Shown: positions 45,861 to 56,850 of the stretch, in pieces | Numbering within the stretch: the stretch's first letter is position 1 | Layout: each line of letters starts with the position of its first letter | Origin: Antilocapra americana | Lineage: Eukaryota; Chordata; Mammalia; Artiodactyla; Antilocapridae | Reading direction: 5' to 3' | NCBI GenBank assembly: GCA_007570785.1 | Contig: ML661900.1 | Coordinates: forward strand, 7,875,570-7,939,569 | DNA length: 64,000 bases | Program-made: the position numbers and the translations under genes | Notes under the pieces: generated by a model | Told to the model about the DNA's origin: nothing | The model's input: the letters and a program-made list of their open reading frames with translations, nothing else | The model's database searches: none

Positions 45861-45940
45861 ATGGACAGGGAAGCCTAGTGTGCTGCAGTCCATGGGGTCG
45901 CAAAGAGTCAGACACAACTGAGCGACTGAACTGAATGAAT
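45861..45940 (+). mobile_element. SINE or BovB 3'-end fragment
   Basis: CAGTCCATGGGGTCGCAAAG to GACTGAACTGAATG. The ACTGAACTGAA ending is shared by BovB and by SINEs that use its 3' end, so the two cannot be told apart in so short a piece. Confidence 0.85.
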
Positions 45941-46979
45941 GCATTTCCCTGAAAAATGGTGGTCAGCATAATGCCATTTCCTGGATGTCGCCCTCAAGAA
46001 CATCTTGCTCTATGGTATATCTACAAGACTCTGGTTACGGAAAGGACTCCATACAATTTTTTGATAAGCTGCAGATTTATTGTAGAGATACAGTTATAAG
46101 GGTTTTTAAAACAAGCCAAGCATTCCTGTTTAGAGATTTGAATTTGATTTTCTTAAGTTTCCCCGAACTGTGCTCTACTGTCTTCCTATACATTTCTGGG
46201 AATCTCTTAAGCATTCAATCTCTTAAGCATCAAGTGACTCAGTTTCTCTTCCTGAACCAAGTATATGGAGGAAAGTTTATTGAAGATAAAGATTCTTGGT
46301 ATTATCTCTGAGATCAGAGCAATTTCAGCGACTCTCAGTTCATCTCTGATGAATGCTCAGTACGTGCTGCTCCCGTGAACTATGCCTTCACCACAGACGG
46401 TCCCCCAGTTTGCCTGCAATCTGGGTACTCGTCGCTACCGCCGTCAGGGTGGCAGTACTACTATGGCCATTGCTACTTCAAACATCAAATCTTAGAACGG
46501 AGTACTCTTTTTTATTCAAATAAATCTTGTATTATTAAATAAGATTATAAATATTTCACATGCTATTTTAGAGTAAGTACAGTCTTAAGTAAGATATTGC
46601 ATTTAATGCATATAATGTTTAGGAATAGATGGTTCTTTTCAAAAATCAGTAGTTTCTGCCCAGTACCTCAGGGATTTATTGCCTTCTTTCCTTCATACTC
46701 TATACAGTGTCACTTTTAAATTCAGTTTTCTACATCTAATATCACTTTGAATGAATGAATGCCAAGTTTAGCTCTTAAAACTTCACTTCCATAGTCCCAC
46801 TCCAAAGGTTTTCAAGTGTGCTGAATTTACACTAGCTTATAATTCAAAACCACTTGGGAGAGGTTTGCGCTATAGCTTTCTCTTAATTAACTCTCCTTCC
46901 AGGTTTGCCTGTTCTAGATTTTTTAAAAGATAAAGAAATGATAATGTCAGAGCTCTTATCATTAGAGAACACACAACTT
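45941..46979. other. No recognised gene; small CpG-bearing open frame
   Basis: Contains a 108-codon frame (45,985-46,311) with no family and, beyond its stop, a different frame at about 46,313-46,541. That stretch is open for roughly 75 codons and includes the peptide NYAFTTDGPPVCLQSGYSS. The DNA there has several CpGs (about 46,325-46,500), unlike the AT-rich flanks. It could be an old pseudogene piece or conserved non-coding DNA. Confidence 0.35.
46201..46232. repeat. 16-bp tandem duplication
   Basis: AATCTCTTAAGCATTC is followed directly by AATCTCTTAAGCATCA, 15 of 16 bases alike. A small local duplication. Confidence 0.9.
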
Positions 46980-47060
46980 TTCCTTCCCTCATCCATTTAA
47001 TCATTTTATTTTCTCCCACAAGAACATAAGCTCCATGAGAGAAGACATGTTCATGTTGAC
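46980..47060 (+). repeat. L2 3'-end fragment
   Basis: TTTATTTTCTCCCACAAGAA then CATAAGCTCCATGAGAG is the L2 3' UTR block. Confidence 0.65.
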
Positions 47061-48699
47061 TGTCAGGAAGGAAGAAATTTTCCTCTATCCTTCTAGATCT
47101 TTCTGGTTAAACAATTAAATGGACTTAAAACAGATTAACAGGAGAAAATCAAACAGATGTTTAATAACATATATACATCAGACAGATCCAGAAAAACTGT
47201 AACTCTCCAAAATGGCAGATAAAATGCATCCACATATCTCTTGAGGACCATTTGCTATTTTCTGAGCAGTTCCTTTAACTACACATTGTGTCTGAGCTAC
47301 ACAATATTCAGTGCCCATATATATCTCACAAAACTTAATATGGAAGGCTCTACCAGGTAACAGACGGGTGCCCTGGACCGCTACAGAATAGGTACTAGGG
47401 ACCTGCCTAGCTCACTCATGAAAATCCTACAGAATCTGAAATGAAATTGATCATCACTATTCTTATGCTAAGTGCAAAAACATTTTTTCTTGAAAAATAT
47501 GTAAGTGGTTTTAGTTTTGAAAGCGTCTGGCTCTGCTATGGTTGCTGATGTGCTAAAATTCTCCTAATAGTAGATTGCTTAGACAGGACACAAATTTACA
47601 TAAACATTTAAAAATAATCAAAGATCACAGTCAGCTCAAATATCAAACTCAGGCAAATGTCAATTTTCCTCTTCTTTGCTTCAGCTGAAAATCAAAAGAG
47701 CTAATTTTACTAGTATCAAAAACATTTCCCCTCCTTAATAACCCCATGTGACCAAGGCCAAATCAAATGTGTTATTTGCTTTTACATCAAAAACAAAGTG
47801 AACTTTTATAAATCAGATTTTATGCAGTCTATAGTGTAAAGAACCAATGTGAGAGATTTATTTCAAAATCCATAAATTGAACACAAACTCACAAAATAAA
47901 TTAAATCAAGTATGAAAGAAAATCAACATCTAGGTTTATGGAATAATAAATATGTAAAAAGGTTGAAAAATAATTCAGCAAGGCAATCAAAAACCTCAGG
48001 CAAAAAGGGTAGCAAGGGAGAGGTAGGTCATGTAGAAAGAAAAATGAAATGAGAAAGAATGGTATTAAAAATTTTCCACTTAGAAATCAGAAAGTAGCCT
48101 GATGTACCCCGTGATATTTGCAGCAGGGGTAGAGTTTTTGAGCAGTTATCTTCTTTCCATCTCTGTAGGGAGAGGAGCCCTTACTTATCCTCAGAAAATG
48201 AAGCTTGCTGGGAAATTATTTTATAACCACTTACTTCAAAAACGTGTTTTGCAAAACACTAAAGTTGAAGAAGCTGAAGCTTTTCTAAAAGGAAGTGACA
48301 GCTACTGTTAGCTGACTGCATATTACTGAAGATTGGAATTACCATGCTATTGTTCTGACAGACTCAGTCACAGAGGCTAACCCATCATAATCTGCAAAGA
48401 AATTGTTGCCGTATCCTGAGAGCCTGTGCCTCTAGGGTAATAAACATTTGGTGGCTATGTGTGTGGCAGTGGTGCAAATGACACTGGAAGGATATAAGAC
48501 AAAGGAAAATATGATTTTTAGTTCTTTTATGGTGTCATTTTATTTGGGAAAGGGGTAGGAAGGAGAAAGGAAAGAGAAAGAACAGAGATCAAAGGGAGAA
48601 AATGATCTTTGACTTTGCCTTTCTAGACTCCAATTTGCTATGGCAACTGACATCTATGATACTACTATGGCCCTACCAAGACAGCAAGAGCCAGGTAAT
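47061..48699. other. No recognised gene; possible old LTR remnant
   Basis: 47,060-47,420 (TCCTTCTAGATCTTTCTGG, AAAACAGATTAACAGGAG, CTGTAACTCTCCAAAATGGC) has the look of an antisense LTR that I cannot assign. The rest is unique-looking. Confidence 0.3.
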
Positions 48700-48912
48700 A
48701 ATGCCAACATGTACCCTTATTGAGTACTTACCATGTTCAGGCTATGTCTAAATATTCTAAAAACAACCCTATAAGAAGTTTCTCATCCATAGAAACCATA
48801 TGGAGTTGTCTTCAGGGACTTAAGTAGATTGCCAAAGGTCACACAGCTTGTAAGTTGCAGACTTAGATGCAAGACTTCCTATTTCTACCATTGTGGAGTA
48901 CTAGCTTAACAT
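48700..48912 (-). repeat. MIR SINE remnant
   Basis: TTGAGTACTTACCATGTTC, AACAACCCTATAAGAAG, AAGGTCACACAGCTTGTAAG: reversed MIR blocks in the correct order. Confidence 0.85.
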
Positions 48913-48954
48913 TCTAATCTATTTCTTCATAAGAATGAGTCTTTTTTTTTTTTA

Positions 48955-49165
48955 ACCCATGTAGATTATGAGCTCTTTCAGAACAATGATTGGGCATTAC
49001 ATTTCTTCTATTTCCTCATTTGTTAAAAAGGTGGTACTCAAGGGCAATCTCCAAGATTCTCTCAAGCTCTACCACTCTCTAGATTACTACTTTGTAAAAT
49101 CCACAATACTGGGAAAGCTTCCATTAACACAATAGGTTCTCAATAAAGTATTCAAAAATGACTCG
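48955..49165 (+). repeat. L2 3'-end remnant
   Basis: GTAGATTATGAGCTCTTTCAG on the left and ATAGGTTCTCAATAAAGTATT on the right are the L2 3' UTR blocks. The middle is decayed. Confidence 0.6.
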
Positions 49166-50148
49166 GGTAATTAACGAATAAATCCCTCATTTAAGGAAGA
49201 GAATGTCGTAACATCACAAACACTGGAGTCTTCATTTTCTTTGCGTAAGAAATATTTAAAATGGGAAGGCAAATCCAGTTGTTTTATTCTTTAATAAATG
49301 ACTCTGAAGAATGTTTTATGTATTATCTATCCCAATCTTTTAAATTATAATTGTTACTTTGTCCATATCTAGTGTCCTTTTCACAGTATAATTCTTTCCA
49401 ATTCTACTTAATAGCTAAAATTATACCCATTCTATCATTGTCATTATATTTTGACATGAGATAACATTCTAAAATGATTCCAAATAACAGTTTTAAAAAT
49501 TCCAATCCATCTTCTGTTGTGCCAATGTATTACACCTCAACATGTTTTATCAAATATTTTTAAAATCACACAATATTTTTCTGAAAATGTTTATTCATGA
49601 GTCAGTGCTTGAAGCATTTTGGTCAATCTCTGATAATCCAGTAATGAGAATTTCTCCAAAGTAAGACGGCTTGTTAGTCTCATAATCTATCTTTGCTATA
49701 ATAAAAAAATAAGTCTTAAGTTTTCAAAAGATTTCAAATATGTGTTAAAAATTCCAGATCACTTATTTAGGTTGAAAAAGAATGCAGCAGTTCAAGACTG
49801 CACATTTTTCTTTTTGCCATAGCAGAAACCAAACAGAAAGGTAAGTGGTAAGTTAGGTAAGAAAGAGATGCTGGGTGGCAACAGGACAGAGGGAGGAAGG
49901 TATTGAACTTGATACTCTCTTACAATGAATAAAGATTTAGATTCAAATTCTTAGATAAATATTTCCACAGATAAACTATTACCATAGAGGTGTAGAGTAT
50001 TTACTGTTGTAGAGAAATAGTCTAGGGTACAAGCATCCAGATAAGTATGGGTACTGAAAATGTATAGAAGCTAGGCTAAGATCAATCAGCAAATACTAAC
50101 TCCCCAAAAGACTGAAATCCTTACTTTTGAAATTTTTCAGGCTTAAAA
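49166..50148. other. AT-rich, no recognisable feature
   Basis: No gene or repeat recognised. Confidence 0.35.
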
Positions 50149-50196
50149 GAAATAAGAAAAAAGCATATATTTATTATATATGCTTATTCTTATTTA
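50149..50196. repeat. Imperfect palindrome (AT-rich hairpin)
   Basis: AAGCATATAT (50,161-50,170) and ATATATGCTT (50,176-50,185) are perfect inverted arms around the loop TTATT. Outer arms (AAATAAGAA and TTCTTATTT) extend the pairing with a small bulge. Confidence 0.85.
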
Positions 50197-50269
50197 TATT
50201 GTATGTATATGTGCAGAGACACGGAATGAAACCAAGCAGGACAATGCTCCTGGGCACTGATGGTAGGGA

Positions 50270-50775
50270 ATAGACTCAAGTGACCTTCCAAAGATAAGAT
50301 TCTAACAGTTGCTAATTTGGAAATGGAGGGGATGTAGAGGCACTGGAGGAGCAGTCAGGAAACAACAGTGCAGCCTTGGGGCAGGGTCCTGGTTCCGCCT
50401 GAAGAGGTACACAGAACTATCTTCGAACTCCCTACAGAACTAAAACCCCCAGCAAAAGGGAGATGTTGGCATTCTTCATTCAGATTAAAAAAAAAAACAG
50501 AGAAGCTTTTCAAGAGACCACCTGAGGCCAGATGAAAGGAGTACAGGCCCTATACTATCCTTATCAGCAACCCCACCCTTGAACCATTGCTACAAAACTC
50601 CACACCAAATGCTCCTGGGTTGGGACACACAGGTTTTCAGGGCAGGAACCCACTGTGTCCCTATTTGCCTGGCAAAGCAATAAAACTATTTACTTCTACT
50701 TCACCCAGAACTCTGTCTCCAATAATCTAATTGGCATCAGTGCACAGAGGCTGAGCTTTCAGCGTCAGTATCAAC
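50270..50775 (+). mobile_element. LTR-like remnant, family unresolved
   Basis: AAAGCAATAAAACTATTTAC (about 50,674), then CTACTTCACCCAGAACTCTG and GGCATCAGTGCACAGAGGC form a typical U3/R/U5 polyadenylation and U5 order of endogenous retrovirus LTRs. Upstream is the GTTCCGCCTGAAGAGG block. No partner LTR or internal region was seen, so it may be solitary. Confidence 0.5.
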
Positions 50776-51519
50776 GTATTTTACCAATCGTAAGAAAACT
50801 CACCTCTTTAAATTCAAGAAACCCTAGCTGTGACTACTGAGAGAGTTTTTAACAAAGTAAGAAATATTTTGTTAATAATTAAATCTATTAACAGCAGGGG
50901 TAGGCAGTTGAGACAGTAGAGCAGTCCATGTGGAAGAAGAAGAGTATGATGCAATGAAAAACCTGATCCTTCCATATTATAAGATGTCACAAATACTGAA
51001 GGATTCTGAATAAGATATGGAGAGCAAGCAAGTAGAAATTTCAAGTTATCACATGCTTTATGAAAATAGAGCTTTGTGAGTCTCAGAAGTTTGAGAACTG
51101 GAGAAACTACCAAGAGAGATTGGAGAAGAGCCAACAAAGCAACAGAAATGTATTTGCAGGCTGCTGCCAGGCCAAGACTAATATTTTAAGCAAAACTACA
51201 TCAGTTACCCAAGGGTTATACGTTTCTGTTTCAAAAAGTGGAACATAAAACCATAGCAGAGAGAAACAAAGTTAATCCTGGCCCACAAAATCAGAAGACC
51301 CTCAAGGAGACTGTTGTGAATTGGTCTGACAAAATTTCAAATCTGCTTATCTATTACACTTAAATGAAGTTGTTTTAATCCACTTATTTATGACCAAGAC
51401 GCAAAATAAAGAAGTTATTTTTAGAAGTAGAATTGTTTTAATATAAGAGTGAAGTAGGCTGTATCAGGATGTCATCAGCCCATCTGTTGTCTTTTTGATC
51501 AGCACTCAGAGCTCAGCTG
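50776..51519. other. No recognisable feature
   Basis: Unique-looking, with a 107-codon chance frame on the minus strand (50,814-51,137). Confidence 0.35.
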
Positions 51520-51728
51520 TCCTTCCCCAGTGGCGCTAGTGGTAAAGAACCCACTTGCCAATGCAGGAGATGTAAGAGACGCAGGTTCGATCCCTGGGTC
51601 AGGAAGATCCCCTGGAGTAGGAAATGGCAACCCACTCCAGTATTCTTGCCTGGAAAATCTCATGGACAGAGGAGCCTGGCAGGCTACAGTCTATAGAGTT
51701 GCAAATAATTGTACACGATGAAGCAACT
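51520..51728 (+). mobile_element. Bov-tA SINE with intact B box
   Basis: Plus-strand full-length SINE from CTGTCCTTCCCCAGTGGCGC to a CGATGAAGCAACTTACC tail. It carries the sequence GGTTCGATCC (51,584-51,593), an intact RNA polymerase III B box, and an extra GATGTAAGAGACGC insertion typical of one Bov-tA subfamily. Of the SINEs here it has the best-preserved internal promoter. Confidence 0.94.
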
Positions 51729-54186
51729 TACCACAGCATAGCACAGGGCTCACCTGCTGGGTGCTTATCAATAAAAACAGATGAAGAAGCAAATACAGTA
51801 AGAAGGCATTTAGACGAAAAACACTCAGAGTTAGTCAGGGCGATCTGAGAGTCTGGGGCTGGGCAAAGCTACCCTTTGCTGGTGTTGCTCTCTGAAGACC
51901 TTGGGGCACAGCTCCTGCAGTGATAATCACAACTCCTCCACAGGCAGCGGGACAAACCCTGCAACAGCCAGAGAAGATGACTACCTGTCAACACCAGTGT
52001 CACCCTAATCCCCTGGTCTCGTGCTTTAGCAACAAGGGGTTTTTATTTTGTGCTGGCAGTTGGATGTCATTCCTTGGTTTGCAAGATGATCCAGTCTCTT
52101 CTGAGAAACCGAAGCTTGTAGAAAAGGTAGACCTCCACTACACCTGGACTTGATTCCTTTTGCATCTTATGACCTGGAACAATAGTGAAAATTAATCTAT
52201 CAGTTGCTTGGACTATGTTATTTCTTTATTGGTTTATTGAGTGGCATTATCCTGTGCACTATTGGCCTGTGAAATCCCAGCAGTGAACTCATGTTAGATA
52301 AACGACTGGCGAAGACAATCACAGTTTCTGAGCAAAATTTGCCACCACCCCCTAAAAAAACAAAACACTATCCTTAGTAACCAATATCTGCAATCACTGC
52401 AAAAACTGAAGCTACTTGATATTATTTCTTGCCTATAAATCACCTAATTCTGGAACTTTTCTTGTGTCTATGACAAAGTTAAGGGGTGCCAACATAGACA
52501 CTTTCCTTGTGTGTAAGGGCCCTTTGGGATTGGTGAGGCAAAATTTGCCAGGAAGGCTGAGAAAGGGACTGTCCCCTGTGGACTGTCTCCTGGTGGCAGC
52601 AGTTGTCATGGTGACCCAAATATTCAAAGCAAGCCATGAAGGTCAAGGGTCCAAAGTCAGAGGCTTTAATTTTGCTAATTCACCACACAACACTCTAGAG
52701 CACTGAGTCTGTGTAAACACTTCACAATTAAAGGCATCTCTTTGTCGTCACAGGTCCATCAGTATACCCAGGCTGATGTATTATGTTTCAATTTTTGCAA
52801 ATCTGAAATGCACAATATATGGTTCATCAGTAAATATTTATATACTAGTTATCCAAATGATGCTAGAGTCCTATGTGCTATTTTATTTGAACTTTTTCCC
52901 CTTTGGGAGCTCTCCAGTAATCAATCTGGTGACATCTAGACTTACTTCTTCGTGGGAATAATGTGCTGGCCTGGCTTATTCCATGTTATATCTTGAGAAT
53001 GTGTTCTGTATTTCAGGACCTAATGTGTTTTAAGGAAAATTTCTTGGAGTTGTGCCATTCAAACCAAAAAGCCAACACTGACACTCAAGTGTCTTAAAAT
53101 CTTAATTAACCTCACATTGAAAAAAACTGCCACTTTCACCCAAAATGAAGTGTTAATTGGTGTGAAGAAGCTAGAAAATAGCAGGCTAAGGATCTAGCAT
53201 CTCTGTCACGATTTTCAGCCCGGTCTGGAACTGGTTCCTTGCTTTATTTATATTGAGCTGTTTTATTTCTTGAGAACTGAGCTCTGGGGAACCCACTCCC
53301 TATGCCATTTTCTTAAAAATACAGCTATATTCTGAAAGAAAATCTTCTGGGAATAGAGCTTAAAAAAAAATAAAAGAGAAAGCAAGAAAATGCATAAGAG
53401 AATAAAAGAATAAAAACAGCATCAGATAAACAAAACAGTTGAAGTCTAGAAAACAAGAAAGCCCAAGCTGAAAGAAAATCTCTTTGCCAGTTCAATATAA
53501 AATTCCCCAGGCTTATTCTAAGATTCAAACATAAGTATTACATCTGTGGCAAGGAGCAGAACATTATTAAAATTTTAATATTCTAACATAATTTCTCTCT
53601 TCTTCCAGAATACCTAATTTCCATTTCCCTTATTACCTGCATTTGAGAAATACATTAATTTTTTCTAGGTCAATTTACATTTTTATAAAATGATATAGAA
53701 TATACTTCCTTAAATATTTATTGGAAAAAAGTTTCAGAGAAGTGGTTTTTGAGACAGTAAGTTGTTTTTATGATCCATCCAAAATTTCCTTTTTAAATGA
53801 TATACTAAGTTAGATGTATCCATTGGCTATTACATCGAAATAGTTAAAAACAGTGAGAAATTATTGGAGAAAGACAGGGCATTTGGATTTGTCATTTAAT
53901 TGCTCTGTGACCCAGGTTTTTCTAAAATTTTAGTTTGATTTTTTTTTTTCTTGGTAAAATGTGAATAATAGTACATTTTCAATTTCAACTTTAAATGATA
54001 TAATAATATATGGGTACCTGGCAGGCAATACATTCACAATATAAGTTAGATGTTTATGTGAATATTAGTATTATTTTTAGTTTTAGTATTATTTATATGA
54101 TTAATAAGATGTTTTTCTAGAGAAAAGGAATAATAAATATATAGTTCATTTTTATTCCTCATATTCTTCATTATTACTGACTCTCC
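51729..54186. other. No recognisable gene or repeat
   Basis: About 2.4 kb. 51,729-52,700 is GC-balanced, the rest increasingly AT-rich. Overlapping frames of up to 96 codons on both strands (52,416-52,706) have no family. Confidence 0.35.
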
Positions 54187-54395
54187 TGGCTTCCTTGGTG
54201 GCTCAATGGCAAAGAATCTGCCTGCCAATGCAGGAGACACAGGTTTGATTCCTTGGTTGGGAAAATCCTTGGAGAAGGAAATGGCAACTCACTTCAGTAC
54301 TCTTGCTTGGGAAATCCCGTGGACAGAGGAGCTTGGCAGGCTACAGTCCATGGGGTCACAGAGAGTCAGACACGACTCAGTGACTAAACCACAAT
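54187..54395 (+). mobile_element. Bov-tA-type SINE
   Basis: Plus-strand, CTGGCTTCCTTGGTGGCTCA to ACGACTCAGTGACTAAACC. The B box is altered (GGTTTGATTC). The repeats TGACTCTC and TGACTCTTC near the ends may be a worn target duplication. Confidence 0.93.
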
Positions 54396-54819
54396 TTGAC
54401 TCTTCATTTCAGAGACCATGATGAGAGGGAAAATACTCTGTAATGGGGATGAGAAAACTAAATTTGCCTGTCTACTACTTTTACTAATTCAGTATTCCCA
54501 AATTTAGTTATGTTGTACAGGTATTTGAAGTTTACTAAGCAGTTAAAAGCAGCTGAAACTCAGGAAGGCTTTCTCCCCCTATATCAATTCATATGGTACT
54601 AACATTTAAGTTCTCTGCTCATGAGACTAACAGACACACAATGATTGATTGTTGCCTAGATTTAAAGGACACAACACTTTAATAATAGCAAGATTAAAGG
54701 AAAAACAAAATCCTCATTAAAGTTTTATTAGATCTAAGATATTCTCTATTAGAAATTTTTCAGCTATAAGAGAAGTAGGCATTCAACAAATATTTGGTGA
54801 CTCAAGGCTGTTTCTGGTG
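54396..54819. other. No recognisable feature
   Basis: AT-rich, no family recognised. Confidence 0.4.
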
Positions 54820-55018
54820 CTGCTGCTCAGTCATTTCTGACTCTTTGCAACCCCATGGCTGGAGCCAACCAGGCTCCTCTGTTCATGGTTTTCTCAGGCA
54901 AGAATCTTTAAGTGAGTTGCCATTTCCTCCTCCAGAGGATCTTCCTGATACAGGGTTTGAACCCTTGACTCCTGTGTCTCTTGCGTTGGTAGGTGGATTC
55001 TTTACTATTGTGGCACCT
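54820..55018 (-). mobile_element. Bov-tA-type SINE
   Basis: Minus-strand copy, TGCTGCTGCTCAGTCATTTC to TTGTGGCACCTGGGAA, with a small deletion around CCATGGCTGGAGCC. Confidence 0.92.
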
Positions 55019-55122
55019 GGGAATCAAGGGACCCTGCAACGTCAGTAACCTTCCTCTTTTTTACTAATGCAGAAACAGAACCTAAGTAATCTCAAGTTAC
55101 ATTAGTTTTGGTGTTTGAAGTG

Positions 55123-55427
55123 AAAGTCACTCAGTCATGTCCGACTCTTTGTGACCCTACGGACTACAGAGTCCATGGAATTCTCCAGGCCAGAATACTG
55201 GAGTGAGTAGCCTTTCCCTCCCTGGGGGATCATCCAAACCCAGGGATCGAACCCAGCTCTCCTACACTGCAGGCAGGTTCTTTACCAGCTGAGCCACAGG
55301 GAAAGCCCAAGAATACTGGAGTGGGTAGCCTATCTCTTCTCCAGCATATCTTCCTGACCCAGGAATCGAACTGGGATCTCTGCCTTGCAGGCAGATTTTT
55401 TTCCAGCTGAGCTATCAGGGAAGCCAG
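55123..55427 (-). mobile_element. SINE dimer inserted as one unit
   Basis: A minus-strand SINE (55,123 to about 55,308) is followed directly by a second, partial unit (about 55,309-55,427) that repeats the middle and head. One 12-of-13 duplication (TTGGTGTTTGAAG at 55,110-55,122, TTGGTGTCTGAAG at 55,428-55,440) brackets the pair, and none separates the two units. The dimer therefore probably inserted as a single transcript. Confidence 0.88.
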
Positions 55428-55787
55428 TTGGTGTCTGAAGGGACCCAACAAATCAAACTCCTCTTTTTTGAGTTCTGAACCTTAGAAGACAAAGGCATCT
55501 GAATATCACTTTTATTACTAAGAATAAATTGAAGAACATGATCTAGGTGTATAAGAACCAAGGGCTTCCTAATACAAAATTCTAAAATTAAAGAGACTTT
55601 CCTGTCAGTTTCAAACAATCCTGAACTGCCTGGAGTTCTCACTATGTAAAGCAGACACCGTGGAGGGAAGCACAGAATGACTCCTCCCTGGGCAACTGGA
55701 TCCCATAGAGGGGAAAATTAAGAAGTGGCACTTTGACAATCATGAATTAAACAAGCCACTGCACCTCTCCTAGAAAACAGTATGTGT

Positions 55788-55986
55788 ACAGGCTGTCACA
55801 TCCAACTCTTTGTGACCCCATGGGCAATAGTAGCCCACCAGGCTCCTCTGTCCATGGGGTTATCCAGGCAAGAGTACTGGAGTGGGTTGCCATTTTCTCC
55901 TCCAGGGGATCTTCCCAACCCAGGGATTGAACCTGTGTCTCCTGCATTGGCAGGCAGATGCTTTACCACTGTGCCACCTGGGAAGC
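55788..55986 (-). mobile_element. Bov-tA-type SINE
   Basis: Minus-strand full-length copy, GTACAGGCTGTCACATCC to ACTGTGCCACCTGGGAAGCC. Frames on both strands of 66-101 codons are SINE shadows. Confidence 0.93.
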
Positions 55987-56731
55987 CCCCAGCGAGCAGT
56001 ATACAGCAGGGTAAAGAAAAATCAGGAGAGCTGCTCAAGGGGAGCTCCCTCTGAAGTGAATAAAGTGGCAGGAAATGCAAGGAAATTCCTCTCCTTCCCA
56101 ACTAGCAAGGTGTATCCACCACTTAGACTCAAGTCCTCTGACACCAAGTCTTCTCGTACTGTATTTGTCTTTATATAATGATTCAACAGGACTGGGAGCA
56201 GAGAGAGAATCTAACCTGAGTTTGGGTCTCTATCTAGAATTGATTATTCTTTAAAACTAAAAAGGCTGAAACCATGAAACTCCACATTTGGCTTGTAGTA
56301 GAACCAAATAAAGTGCACAGTATTATTTAGTAGAACAACCACAAGAAGAAACAACCTTGGAACATGTTTGATTTAGCACAAACTTGAAAAGGAAGCGATT
56401 GGAAAAATGAGGGCTGTGAATTAAGGGAGGTAGGGAAGCAGGGGTGGGGAAGGAGAATTTTTTCCTAAGAGATCTTTCAGCTGTTTTAGTGCAACTATTT
56501 GTTTTCAGAAATGAGGAACAAGAAAAATTGGTCTTTGGGCTGTCAGATAATCTTTTCAATTAGCTCTGAGTGCAAGAGCAAGGATTTATTGCCTGCCACC
56601 AGTGCTATGCTGGCAAATATTGAACAAATGGTTCTTGGAGTAGGAGAATCCCTAATTTGTGGTATTTGCTGATTTCTGTGGTGCAAATACGCCAATCATA
56701 GCCCAATTTAGGCTACTCCATGACATCAACC
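55987..56731. other. No recognisable feature
   Basis: Unique-looking sequence between SINEs. Confidence 0.4.
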
Positions 56732-56850
56732 CGGAGAAGGAAACGGCAACCCACTCCAATATTCTTGTCTGGGAAATCCCATGGACAGAGGAGCCTGGCG
56801 GACTACAGTCCATGGGCTCACAGAAAAGTCGGACGCAGCCAAACAACAAT
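56732..56850 (+). mobile_element. Bov-A/Bov-tA SINE, 3' half
   Basis: Plus-strand piece from CCGGAGAAGGAAACGGCAAC to AAGTCGGACGCAGCCAAACAACAA. Approximate repeats ATGACATCAA and ATGACATTCA at the two ends may be the target duplication. Confidence 0.88.

Noticed and set aside
51520..51728. tRNA-like sequence with B box as a tRNA gene
   Set aside because: It is the tRNA-derived head of a Bov-tA SINE; no clean cloverleaf or anticodon arm is visible.
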